Of a DNA stretch of 50,000 nt, positions 34,521 to 43,110 are shown piece after piece. The notes under the pieces are model-generated. The model searched no databases. It saw only the letters and a list, made by a program, of their open reading frames with translations, and was not told the DNA's origin. Source of the DNA: an uncultured Alphaproteobacteria bacterium (GTDB lineage: Bacteria > Pseudomonadota > Alphaproteobacteria > HIMB59 > GCA-002718135). The stretch spans positions 1-50,000 of the forward strand of contig CABYRH010000006.1 of NCBI GenBank assembly GCA_902521315.1. The letters are read 5' to 3'. The position numbers and the translations under genes are program-made. How positions within the stretch are numbered: the first letter of the stretch is position 1; each line of letters starts with the position of its first letter.

Positions 34521-36421
34521 CCAGTTTTTTCATCATCTTCATTTATTTCACTCTCGATTAAATTTAGATCCTTTTCTGTATCAATTTTATTATCTTCTTT
34601 TATTTCATTATCATTTAAATCATTTTTCTTAATACTCTTTTTTGTTTTTTTAGTTTTTATTATTTTCTTTTTTTTCGTAACTTTAGTAGTTTTATTTTTC
34701 TTTTTTTCACTTATTTTTTCAGGACCTTTGGATTGATTATTTTCATCAATTTCAATTAAAGGATCATGTAAAGAATATTGTGGATCAAAATAAAAATTAA
34801 TTTTAGATTCAAATTTATTTTCTAATAAATTTATTTCACCTTTTTTATTATTTAGTAAATTTTCAGCTAATCCACTATTACATCTCACATTTATTGTATA
34901 ATTTTTTTTATCGGAGATTTTTTCTTTAATAACTTTAATTATTTGTTCTACTAATGATGAAGAATTTAATATTAGTCCTGAACCTTTACAATAGTTACAC
35001 CTCTCAAATGATTTATCAATAAGGCTTGATCTCAGCCTTTGTCTAGATAGTTCCATAAGGCCAAACATACTTATTCTTCCAAATTGAACTCTTGCTCTAT
35101 CTCTAACGAGCGCAGTCTTTAAGCTTTTCTCAACTTTAAAATTATTTCGATAATCATCCATATCAATAAAATCAATGACAATTAAACCCCCAAGATCTCT
35201 CAATCTTAATTGCCTAGCTATTTCAACAGCAGCTTCCAAATTTGTTTTTAAAGCAGTATTTTCTATATTTCTCTCTGAAGTATTTTTACCTGAATTTACA
35301 TCAACTGCCACTAATGCTTCAGTAGTATTTATTACTATTGAACCTCCAGATTTTAATTTAACATTTAGACTAAAAAGATCATTAATCTGAGTTTCAATAT
35401 TGTTAGTTGCAAAAAGTGAGTTTTCTTCAGATTTGTATTGTTTAACTTTTTTAACAAATGTTGGTGCTAGATTCTTGGTGATTTTTTTAACTTTATCATA
35501 TCCTTCTTTTCCTTCTACTAAAATCTTTTCTACATCTTCACTTAACATATCTCTTATAGCTCTTTTTAAAACATTACCTTCCTCATGTATCAACTCTGGT
35601 GCTTCTGATTTCATAGTAAGCTCTCTAATTTTATTCCATTGGCTTATAAGAAATGATAAATCTTTGGAAATTTCTTTTTCTGTTCTTCCAATTCCTGCTG
35701 TTCTTACTATTACTGACATTTTTTCAGGTATCTCAACTGATGATAATATTTTTTTCAATTTCTTTCTTTCTTCTATATCTCCAATTTTTCTTGATATTCC
35801 ATCACTATTCATACTATTTGGCATTAGGACACAATATCTTCCAGCAAAAGACAAATATGTCGTTAGCGCGGCTCCTTTTAAACCTCTTTCTTCTTTATTA
35901 ATTTGAACAAGTAAGATTTGTTTTGGTCGAATTACATCTTGAATTTTATATTTTCTAAAAAAATTAAAATATTCCTTTTTTGGACTTAATTTTTTATTTT
36001 TTTTCTTTTTAATAGAAATAACTTTATCTTCATTATCATCATCTTCAGATCTAGTATCAATATTGTTTTCTTCTATATCTTCTAATTCATTTTCACTATC
36101 AGTATTGTTAGTTTCTCTTTCATTGAGATTATAAATTTTATCATTTAATTCTTTTATTTTTGCTTCATCTGCTGCAGGAATTTTAAAATAATCCGGGTGT
36201 ATTTCACTAAGGGGTAAAAAGCCATTTCTGCTAGTTCCAAAGTCAACGAACGCAGCTTGAAGAGAGGGTTCGATTCTTGTTATTTTTGCTAAATAAATAT
36301 CTCCTTTTACAGCGTTTTTTTTGCTTGATTCAATTTCAAAATCATCAAGTTTGCCATCATCTGTAACAGCGATTCTTGTTTCAATGTTGTTTGTAGTATC
36401 AATAAGTATATTTTTTGACAT
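34508..36421 (-). CDS. rne: Ribonuclease E, short form with PNPase-docking-like tail
   Basis: Endoribonuclease that begins mRNA decay and processes rRNA. ATG 36421 gives 637 aa and is preceded by GGAG at 36432-36435; a frame extension to 36496 lacks homology to the family N-terminus MSKNILIDTTNNIETRIAV. The S1 domain (about 36-200) contains the acidic insertion typical of alphaproteobacterial RNase E (DDDNED). Catalytic aspartates lie in VDVNSG and IVIDFIDMDDY, and the zinc-link CxxC is CNYC. The C-terminal tail of about 75 residues is Lys/Glu-rich and far shorter than the scaffold of E. coli, but ends TGWWS, similar to the GWW motif that binds PNPase in Caulobacter. Confidence 0.93.
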   Translation of the reverse strand: MSKNILIDTTNNIETRIAVTDDGKLDDFEIESSKKNAVKGDIYLAKITRIEPSLQAAFVDFGTSRNGFLPLSEIHPDYFKIPAADEAKIKELNDKIYNLNERETNNTDSENELEDIEENNIDTRSEDDDNEDKVISIKKKKNKKLSPKKEYFNFFRKYKIQDVIRPKQILLVQINKEERGLKGAALTTYLSFAGRYCVLMPNSMNSDGISRKIGDIEERKKLKKILSSVEIPEKMSVIVRTAGIGRTEKEISKDLSFLISQWNKIRELTMKSEAPELIHEEGNVLKRAIRDMLSEDVEKILVEGKEGYDKVKKITKNLAPTFVKKVKQYKSEENSLFATNNIETQINDLFSLNVKLKSGGSIVINTTEALVAVDVNSGKNTSERNIENTALKTNLEAAVEIARQLRLRDLGGLIVIDFIDMDDYRNNFKVEKSLKTALVRDRARVQFGRISMFGLMELSRQRLRSSLIDKSFERCNYCKGSGLILNSSSLVEQIIKVIKEKISDKKNYTINVRCNSGLAENLLNNKKGEINLLENKFESKINFYFDPQYSLHDPLIEIDENNQSKGPEKISEKKKNKTTKVTKKKKIIKTKKTKKSIKKNDLNDNEIKEDNKIDTEKDLNLIESEINEDDEKTGWWS

Positions 36422-36431
36422 AATGCCGAAA

Positions 36432-36435
36432 CTCC
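36432..36435 (-). promoter_or_regulatory. Shine-Dalgarno that decides the rne start
   Basis: GGAG on the minus strand, 10 nt before ATG 36421. The alternative in-frame start at 36496 has no such site and would put 25 non-conserved residues before the family N-terminus. Confidence 0.6.
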
Positions 36436-36474
36436 GTAAAAATTTTTGTATATTAAAATCATTTTGAATATTTG

Positions 36475-36480
36475 TATAAT
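36475..36480 (+). promoter_or_regulatory. Candidate -10 element for mrcA
   Basis: A perfect TATAAT lies 49 nt before the mrcA ATG with only a weak -35 (TTAAAA, 17 nt upstream). A leader of about 43 nt would result. The region also has to hold the divergent rne promoter, for which I see no clear match. Confidence 0.35.
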
Positions 36481-36529
36481 ATTTGCCTAATGTCATATTT
36501 TTAACTATTTCACAATGTAGATTATCAAT

Positions 36530-38884
36530 ATGACTAAATTTCTGAATTATATAAAATTATTATTAATTTTTCTATTTATATTTGGATTTATTTCAATATT
36601 TATAATTTTTTATACACTTTGGAGATACTCATCAGATTTACCTTCATATGAAAAAATTGTGGAATATAAACCTAATCTTTCCTCAAGAATTTATAGCTCA
36701 GACGGTTTTCTTCTTAAAAGTTTTTATAGCGAAGAAAGAATATTTATTCCAATAGACAGAATACCACAAAAAATAAAATATGCTTTTCTAGCATCTGAAG
36801 ATAAAAATTTTTACAATCATTATGGCGTAGACATTATTGCAATCTTCAGAGCATTTCTTACAAATATTATAAATATAAATTCTAATAAAAGAGTAGTAGG
36901 AGCATCGACAATTACCCAGCAAGTAGTAAAAAATTTATTACTTAGTAATGAATTGAGCTACTCTAGAAAAATAAAAGAAATAATTTTAGCTATAAGAATT
37001 GAAAATATTTTAGATAAAAATGATATATTAGAACTGTATTTGAATGATATTTATTTGGGATATGGTTCTTACGGTATTGGATCAGCTAGTCTTAATTATT
37101 TTAATAAATCAATATACGATCTTCAACTTCATGAAATAGCATTTCTCGCATCGTTACCTAAAGCTCCAAATAATTATAATCCAAAAACAAATTATTCAAA
37201 AGCCATTGATAGAAGAAATTGGGTTATAGATAGAATGTATACTAATGGATTTATTAAAAAAAAAGATCTAGATTATAAATATCAACCACTCAAAGTATAC
37301 GAGAGGTTTGATATTCAATTTTCAGATGCTGATTATTTTTATGAAGAAATAAGAAAAGAACTTTTTAACAAATTTGGTAAAGAAAAACTTTATTCTGACG
37401 GTTTAATAATTAAAACTGCTCTTGATTCAAGTTTACAAAAAAATGCAAATCTTAGTCTTATCGAAGGATTAATCGAATATGAAAAAAGAAATGGTTGGCA
37501 TGGCCTTATCGAAAATACCAATTTAAAAAATTTTTTAAGTAACAAGAGTGATTACATTAATATGAATCCTTTTTTTCCAAAATGGGAAACTGTTATTATT
37601 CAAAAAATATATCAAAAAAAACTTAAAGCCTTTAATCTAAATAAAATTGAATTAGAAATTGATTTGAATAATGATTTTAATAATTGGCTTTTAGATACAA
37701 CTTTTAAAAAAGGTGATGTTATTTATGTTCAGAAAAAAAATAATAATTATATTATAAATCAAGAGCCTAAAGTAAATGGTGCAATAATTGTTTTAGATCC
37801 ATATACTGGTGATGTTTTAGCTCTATCTGGAGGTTATAGTTTTAAAAAAAGCGAATTTAATAGAGCAACTCAAGCAAAAAGACAGCCTGGTTCTGCTTTT
37901 AAGCCAATTGTCTATTTAGCTGCTTTAAATGAAGGTTATTCTCCCGCTACTTTGATATTAGATGCGCCCTATGTAGTTGATCAAGGTCCAGGTCTTCCAA
38001 AATGGAAACCTTCTAATTATACAGATGAATTTTATGGCCTTACAACAATGAGAACGGGAATAGAAAAATCAAGAAATCTTATGACAGTGAGACTTGCTAA
38101 CAGAATAGGTATGAATAAAATTTTAAGTATTGCTAATGATTTTGATATTAAAGATGGTTTAGATGAAAATCTTTCAATGTCTCTTGGTTCTGGAGTTGTG
38201 ACTCTAGAAGAATTAACAAAAGCATATGCAATAATTGCTAATGGTGGAAAGAAAATTGAAACTAAATTAATCACAAGCATTTATTCTAAAGATGGAAAAA
38301 AAATTTATGATACGAGAGTAAAAAAATGTTTTGAATGTAGAATTCAAACAATATTATCAAAGAACAAAATACCTAACTTAGAAGAATCTAAAAACATAAT
38401 TATAGATCCAAGATTAACCTATCAAATCACATCAATGATGGAGGGAGTAATAAAAAGGGGTACGGCAAAAAAATTAAATGATTTAGATGTGCCAATTGCT
38501 GGTAAAACTGGAACAACAAACAAGAACAAAGATGCTTGGTTTATTGGTTATACGCCTGATTTAGTTATAGGTGTTTATGTAGGATACGATCAACCAAAAT
38601 CTCTTGGATATAAACAAACTGGTTCAAGTGTTGCTGTTCCAATATTTAAAAAATTTGCTGAAAAAATAAAAATAAATAAGAACAAAAAACCATTTAGAAT
38701 TCCAGCTGGTATAAGTTTTGTAAGGATTGATCCTAAAAATGGCAATGTTTCTACAAACCAAGATAGTATAATTGAGCCTTTTATTCTTGGCTCTGAACCA
38801 TATTCAGATAATATTAAAATTATAGATGGCTTAGATAATTTTAATAATAATTCCATTTCTGGTACAGGTGGTTTATTACAATAA
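36530..38884 (+). CDS. mrcA: Penicillin-binding protein 1A (bifunctional glycosyltransferase/transpeptidase)
   Basis: Class A PBP that polymerises and cross-links peptidoglycan. It is 784 aa: N-terminal membrane anchor (about 8-30), GT51 domain with catalytic Glu90 in ASEDKNFYNHYG and STITQQVVKN near 128, a linker/OB-like region (about 250-420), and a transpeptidase domain with SAFK (nucleophile Ser455), SRN near 513 and KTG (Lys659, AGKTGTTNKNKDAWF). In many alphaproteobacteria an N-acetylmuramoyl-alanine amidase gene lies between rne and mrcA; it is absent here. prfB follows at 5 nt. Confidence 0.96.
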   Translation: MTKFLNYIKLLLIFLFIFGFISIFIIFYTLWRYSSDLPSYEKIVEYKPNLSSRIYSSDGFLLKSFYSEERIFIPIDRIPQKIKYAFLASEDKNFYNHYGVDIIAIFRAFLTNIININSNKRVVGASTITQQVVKNLLLSNELSYSRKIKEIILAIRIENILDKNDILELYLNDIYLGYGSYGIGSASLNYFNKSIYDLQLHEIAFLASLPKAPNNYNPKTNYSKAIDRRNWVIDRMYTNGFIKKKDLDYKYQPLKVYERFDIQFSDADYFYEEIRKELFNKFGKEKLYSDGLIIKTALDSSLQKNANLSLIEGLIEYEKRNGWHGLIENTNLKNFLSNKSDYINMNPFFPKWETVIIQKIYQKKLKAFNLNKIELEIDLNNDFNNWLLDTTFKKGDVIYVQKKNNNYIINQEPKVNGAIIVLDPYTGDVLALSGGYSFKKSEFNRATQAKRQPGSAFKPIVYLAALNEGYSPATLILDAPYVVDQGPGLPKWKPSNYTDEFYGLTTMRTGIEKSRNLMTVRLANRIGMNKILSIANDFDIKDGLDENLSMSLGSGVVTLEELTKAYAIIANGGKKIETKLITSIYSKDGKKIYDTRVKKCFECRIQTILSKNKIPNLEESKNIIIDPRLTYQITSMMEGVIKRGTAKKLNDLDVPIAGKTGTTNKNKDAWFIGYTPDLVIGVYVGYDQPKSLGYKQTGSSVAVPIFKKFAEKIKINKNKKPFRIPAGISFVRIDPKNGNVSTNQDSIIEPFILGSEPYSDNIKIIDGLDNFNNNSISGTGGLLQ

Positions 38885-38889
38885 CAAAT

Positions 38890-39985
38890 ATGTCAAATCT
38901 TGAGATTATTGAATTAAATCTAAAAAAAATAAGATCTAATTTCGATCTTATAAGGAGGGGAGTTTGACTATAACTCCTTAAAAAAAAAATTAGAAGATTT
39001 AAAGTTAAAAAGTTCTGATCCAAATATTTGGCAAAAAAGTAACGCAAAAAATATTTTTCAGGAAATTAAAAATATTGAAAACAAAATAGATGATTTAAAT
39101 AAACTAGAAGAATCAATAAAAGGAAATCAGGAAATTTTTAATTATATTCAAGAAAATAATGAGGAATCTTTATTACGTGAACTTCATGAAGAAGTTAAAT
39201 CAACATTAAAATTATCTGATAAAATTCGATATGTTAGCCTGTTAAATGACGAAGCTGATCATTTAAATGCTTTTATTGAAATTCATGCTGGGGCAGGTGG
39301 TACAGAAAGTCAAGATTGGGCAGAAATGTTACAAAGAATGTACTTAAGATGGTCTGATGCTCAAGAAAATTGTGAAATTTTATTATTGCAAGAAATGCGA
39401 GGTGAGGAGGCAGGTATAAAATCATGTACATTAAAAATTATTATGAATTATTCGTATGGATGGTTGAAAGCTGAAAGTGGAATTCATAGATTAGTAAGAA
39501 TTTCACCATTTGATAGCAACAAAAGAAGACATACAAGTTTTGCAAGTGTTTGGGTGTATCCTGAAATTGATGAAAAAATAGAAATAGATGTAAAGGATAG
39601 TGATCTAAGAATTGATACTTACAGAGCTTCTGGTGCAGGTGGACAACATATTAATAAAACAGATAGTGCTGTTAGAATTACTCATTTACCAACTAATATA
39701 GTCGTTCAATGCCAAAGTGATAGATCTCAACATAAGAATAGATCTAATGCAATGAAAATGATTAAATCGAGAATTTATGAAACTGAACTTCAAAAAAGAA
39801 AAGAAGATGAAAGTATTAAAAACAAAGAAAAAAAAGATATAGGATGGGGAAATCAAATAAGATCATACGTTTTACATCCATATAAGTTAATTAAAGATTT
39901 AAGAAGTGGATATGAAACTTCTAATGTAAATGATGTATTAGATGGAAAACTAGATAAATTTTTAGAAAATTCTCTAACATTATAA
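38890..39985 (+). CDS. prfB: Peptide chain release factor 2, expressed by +1 programmed frameshift
   Basis: Recognises UGA and UAA stop codons. Frame 0 starts at ATG 38890 and reads 25 codons ending …LIRRGV before TGA at 38965-38967; skipping T38965 continues as DYNSLKKKLEDLK… to TAA 39985, total 364 aa, like E. coli RF2 (365). After joining, SPF falls at residues 205-207 and GGQ at 250-252, the same numbers as in E. coli, which confirms the reconstruction. An ATG at 39326 sometimes taken as start would remove the first third of the protein. The following tyrS gene is convergent, 5 nt away. Confidence 0.95.
38953..38968 (+). promoter_or_regulatory. RF2 autoregulatory frameshift site
   Basis: AGG AGG GGA GTT TGA C: an internal Shine-Dalgarno-like AGGAGG, a 3-nt spacer, the slip codon and the in-frame UGA followed by C. 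Geometry is the same as in E. coli (AGG GGG TAT CTT TGA C), but the slip codon is GUU instead of the usual CUU. When RF2 is scarce the ribosome pauses on UGA and shifts by +1, giving feedback control. Confidence 0.92.
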
Positions 39986-39990
39986 ATAAT

Positions 39991-41229
39991 CTATATTATT
40001 TTTAAAATTCCAATCTTTTTTTTACCAACTGCGATTTTGATTTCTTTAAGTGCAGAATATTCTCTTAAAGAAAGATCATTATTTTTATACAACTTATCAT
40101 TAACTTTAATACCATCAGATTTAATTAATCTTTTTACTTCACTTCTACTATTAACAAGTTTAAGTTTTTCAATTGCATCTAAAATTGTAAAGTTGTTATT
40201 TTTTATATCTGATTCATTATGAGAAATATTTGGCAATCTTTGATCAATAATTTTTGAGTTAAATGTATTGTCAGTTATTTCTAACGCTTCATCAGCATCT
40301 TCTGTTCCTCTAACAATTTTTGTTACTTCATATGCTAGTATTTTTTTTGCTTCATTTATTTCTTGATTTTTAAGTGATGAAAGTTTCTTTATCTCATCTA
40401 ATGGAAGCTTAGTAAATAAGTATAAGAACTTAGATACATCTTGATCATTTACATTTCTCCAAAACTGAAAAAAATCTAAACTTGAAATTTTTTCTTTATT
40501 AAGCCATATAGCACCATCCACTGTTTTACCCATCTTTGAACCATCACTATTTGTTATAAGAGGTGAAGTAATACCAAAAGCCTCTTTCTTATTAATTTTT
40601 CTGATTAAATCCACTCCACTTAATATGTTTCCCCATTGGTCTGATCCACCCATTTGCAAAATACAATTATGGTTCTTATTTAAATAATAAAAATCATACG
40701 CTTGTAGAAGCATATAATTAAATTCCAAAATTGTTAACGGCTGCTCTCTATCTAGTCTACTTTTTACAGAGTCAAAAGTCAGCATTTTATTCAAAGTTAT
40801 TCTGGATCCAAATTCTCTTAAAAAATCAATATAATTTAGATTAGATAGCCAATCATAATTATTAATTATTAAAGAATTATTTTGTAGGTTAATAAATCTA
40901 CTAAAACTAAGCTCTATATTACTAATGTTAATATCAATTTCTTTTTTACTTAATATTTTTCTTGTCTGGTCTTTACCAGAAGGATCTCCTATTAAAGTAG
41001 TACCACCTCCAATTAAAGCAATTGATTTATGACCATAAAAATCGAGCCAGTGAAGTAGCATTAATTGAATTAGACTACCAACATGCAAACTATCACTAGT
41101 TATATCAAAACCAATGTATCCAGATATTTGATTTTTGGACATTAAATTATCCAAATCTTCAATATCTATATGCTGATAGATAAATCCTCTTTCGTTAATT
41201 TCATTAAGAAATTCTGATTTAAAATTCAT
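39991..41229 (-). CDS. tyrS: Tyrosyl-tRNA synthetase
   Basis: Class I synthetase, 412 aa, bacterial TyrRS type. HIGH-like motif HVGS at residues 49-52 in YIGFDITSDSLHVGS, QMGGSDQWGN near 203 for tyrosine binding, and KMSKS-like KMGKT near 236. The C-terminal S4-like RNA-binding domain (about 345-405, LVNSRSEVKRLIKSDGIKVN) is present. It is followed on the same strand direction upstream by the hydrolase gene with a 6-nt gap. Confidence 0.96.
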   Translation of the reverse strand: MNFKSEFLNEINERGFIYQHIDIEDLDNLMSKNQISGYIGFDITSDSLHVGSLIQLMLLHWLDFYGHKSIALIGGGTTLIGDPSGKDQTRKILSKKEIDINISNIELSFSRFINLQNNSLIINNYDWLSNLNYIDFLREFGSRITLNKMLTFDSVKSRLDREQPLTILEFNYMLLQAYDFYYLNKNHNCILQMGGSDQWGNILSGVDLIRKINKKEAFGITSPLITNSDGSKMGKTVDGAIWLNKEKISSLDFFQFWRNVNDQDVSKFLYLFTKLPLDEIKKLSSLKNQEINEAKKILAYEVTKIVRGTEDADEALEITDNTFNSKIIDQRLPNISHNESDIKNNNFTILDAIEKLKLVNSRSEVKRLIKSDGIKVNDKLYKNNDLSLREYSALKEIKIAVGKKKIGILKII

Positions 41230-41235
41230 AAGTAA

Positions 41236-41880
41236 TTATTTTTTTTCAATTTCTTGATTAATATATTCATTGATTGAATTTTCAAATTCATTTGAATAAC
41301 TTTCATAAAAATGATCAGCGCCTTTTATAGGTTTAAATTTTATATCAACTTTTTTTTGTTGTTGCAGTTTTTCAACTAATATTTTTGTTGAATCAAATGA
41401 AGCTATATTATCTTTATCTCCGTGAACTATTAAACCAGATGAAGGGCAAGGTGCTAAAAAACTAAAATCTCTTAGATTTGCCGGAGGTGAAATACTAACA
41501 AAACCATTTATCTCAGGCCGTCTCATTAATAATTGCATTGCTATCCAAGCTCCAAATGAAAAACCAGCTACCCAGCAAATTTTTGAATTAGTATTATATT
41601 GCTGTAACCAATCCAATACACATGCTGCATCGCTTAATTCACCCTCTCCATCATCAAAAAACCCTTCACTTTTACCAACTCCTCTAAAATTAAATCGTAT
41701 TGTAGAAAATCCAGCCTTTATAAAAATTTTGTACATTTTAAAAACTAATTTAGTATGCATTGTTCCTCCTTTGGAAGGATCAGGGTGTAATAAAATAACT
41801 ATTGGCGAGTCGTCCTTATTATTATGAGAATACTTGGCTTCTATTTTACCTTCTGGTCCGGGAATTAGTAAGTCTACCAT
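41236..41880 (-). CDS. Alpha/beta hydrolase, substrate unknown
   Basis: 214-aa single-domain hydrolase. Nucleophile Ser108 is in the elbow GFSFGAW, His190 in KGADHFY and the acid is probably Asp155 or Asp157 (HGDKDN). N-terminal RFNFRGVGKSEG is typical of the family of small cytoplasmic esterase-like proteins common next to housekeeping genes in alphaproteobacteria. No signal peptide. The exact substrate cannot be inferred. It is divergent from mnmA and 6 nt upstream of tyrS. Confidence 0.82.
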   Translation of the reverse strand: MVDLLIPGPEGKIEAKYSHNNKDDSPIVILLHPDPSKGGTMHTKLVFKMYKIFIKAGFSTIRFNFRGVGKSEGFFDDGEGELSDAACVLDWLQQYNTNSKICWVAGFSFGAWIAMQLLMRRPEINGFVSISPPANLRDFSFLAPCPSSGLIVHGDKDNIASFDSTKILVEKLQQQKKVDIKFKPIKGADHFYESYSNEFENSINEYINQEIEKK

Positions 41881-41895
41881 TTGATAAAGCTAATA

Positions 41896-41924
41896 TTGAA
41901 GTTATATGATTTTGTAAATATAGA
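41896..41924 (+). promoter_or_regulatory. Candidate promoter of mnmA, nearly leaderless
   Basis: TTGAAG (41896-41901), 17-nt spacer, TATAGA (41919-41924). The expected start near 41931 is about 6 nt before ATG 41937, leaving no room for a Shine-Dalgarno. Confidence 0.5.
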
Positions 41925-41936
41925 TGTTTTAAATAT

Positions 41937-43031
41937 ATGAATTCTCTTGGTTTTGATAAGTCAGAAAAAGATACAAAAGTCGTAGTTGCTATGTCCGGCG
42001 GCGTAGATAGTTCAGTTGCTGCTGTTATGTTAAAAAAACAAGGTTATGATGTAATTGGTATTACACTAAAACTATATAATAATTCTAACATATCTAAGAG
42101 TAAATCGTGTTGTGCCGGTGTTGATATTGAAGATGCAAAAAATGTTGCTCTAAAAAATGATTTCAAACACGAAGTTTTAGATTACCAAGACAAATTTTTT
42201 GATGGAGTAATTAGCAACTTTGTCGATTCTTATGCAAATGGTGAAACTCCTTTACCCTGCGTAAAGTGTAATGAAACAGTAAAATTTTCAGATTTACTTA
42301 ACGAGGCAAAAAAAATTGGAGCTGATGCCCTTGCTACTGGACATTATGCTATAAGAAGAGGTTCATTAAACAATGCAAGTTTACATAAAGCTAAAGATTT
42401 TACAAAAGATCAAAGTTTTTTTCTTTTTTCAACATTACAAGAGCAATTAAATTACGTGAGATTCCCATTAGGTGATTATAAAAAATCTGAAATTAGACAA
42501 TTAGCTAAAGAATATAATTTAAGTGTTAGCGATAAACCTGATAGTCAAGATATATGTTTTGTAACATCTGATTCTTACAGAGATCTTGTTAATAACTTAA
42601 ATCCGAGCGTAAACAAAAAAGGCATAATCTATGACATTGATAAAAATATTCTTGGAACTCATGAAGGTATTAGTAATTACACCATTGGTCAAAGAAAAGG
42701 TATTGGTATTAGTGGTTCAAAAGAAGCTTTATATGTAATTGATATAAATAAAGATCAGAATTCAATTACTTTAGGCACAAAAGCAAAATTGAAGAAAAAC
42801 GTTATTAATTTTAAAAATATCAATTGGTTAGGAGGTAATATTCTTCCTAAAGGACTTGATTGTTCTGCAAAAATAAGATCAACTCAAGAAGATTTACCAG
42901 GAATTCTTGATATAGAAAGTGACCAAGGAACTTTTACATTTGAAACAGAATTAGATAAAACTTCTCCTGGACAAGCTTGTGTTTTTTATAAAAATGACCA
43001 ATTACTTGGCGGTGGTTGGATTACCGCTTAA
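41937..43031 (+). CDS. mnmA: tRNA-specific 2-thiouridylase MnmA
   Basis: Adds sulfur to U34 of tRNA-Lys, -Glu and -Gln in the cytoplasm. It is 364 aa, a normal length. The PP-loop ATP pyrophosphatase motif SGGVDSS is at residues 20-26; the catalytic cysteine region PCVKCNE near 104-110 and the second cysteine in DSQDICFV near 205 are present; ATGHYA near 137 and the C-terminal beta-barrel (SPGQACVFY) complete the family. The sulfur ultimately comes from a cysteine desulfurase, and the suf operon with sufS follows 80 nt downstream on the same strand. Confidence 0.96.
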   Translation: MNSLGFDKSEKDTKVVVAMSGGVDSSVAAVMLKKQGYDVIGITLKLYNNSNISKSKSCCAGVDIEDAKNVALKNDFKHEVLDYQDKFFDGVISNFVDSYANGETPLPCVKCNETVKFSDLLNEAKKIGADALATGHYAIRRGSLNNASLHKAKDFTKDQSFFLFSTLQEQLNYVRFPLGDYKKSEIRQLAKEYNLSVSDKPDSQDICFVTSDSYRDLVNNLNPSVNKKGIIYDIDKNILGTHEGISNYTIGQRKGIGISGSKEALYVIDINKDQNSITLGTKAKLKKNVINFKNINWLGGNILPKGLDCSAKIRSTQEDLPGILDIESDQGTFTFETELDKTSPGQACVFYKNDQLLGGGWITA

Positions 43032-43055
43032 ATTTAAACTAGGTTCTAAATTTGC

Positions 43056-43074
43056 TTAATTCTTGTTGAATTAA
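43056..43074. repeat. Inverted repeat between mnmA and sufB
   Basis: TTAATTC (43056-43062) and GAATTAA (43068-43074) flank a 5-nt loop and are followed by a T6 run at 43080-43085. It may be a weak AT-only terminator for mnmA or a dyad operator for the suf genes. I see no match to the IscR or Fur/Irr consensus, so the role is open. Confidence 0.45.
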
Positions 43075-43110
43075 CTAGATTTTTTCAATTAATGAATTAG
43101 ATGATGTAAT

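Noticed and set aside
35400..35906. 168-codon open frame antisense to rne
   Set aside because: It lies wholly inside rne on the opposite strand, its product is Ser/Phe/Leu-rich with no domain, and RNase E motifs occupy the minus strand there. It is a composition artefact.
39326..39985. ATG 39326 as the start of a 219-aa release factor
   Set aside because: It would lack the N-terminal domain of RF2. The upstream +1 frame joins 38890 to this region with the exact E. coli residue numbering.
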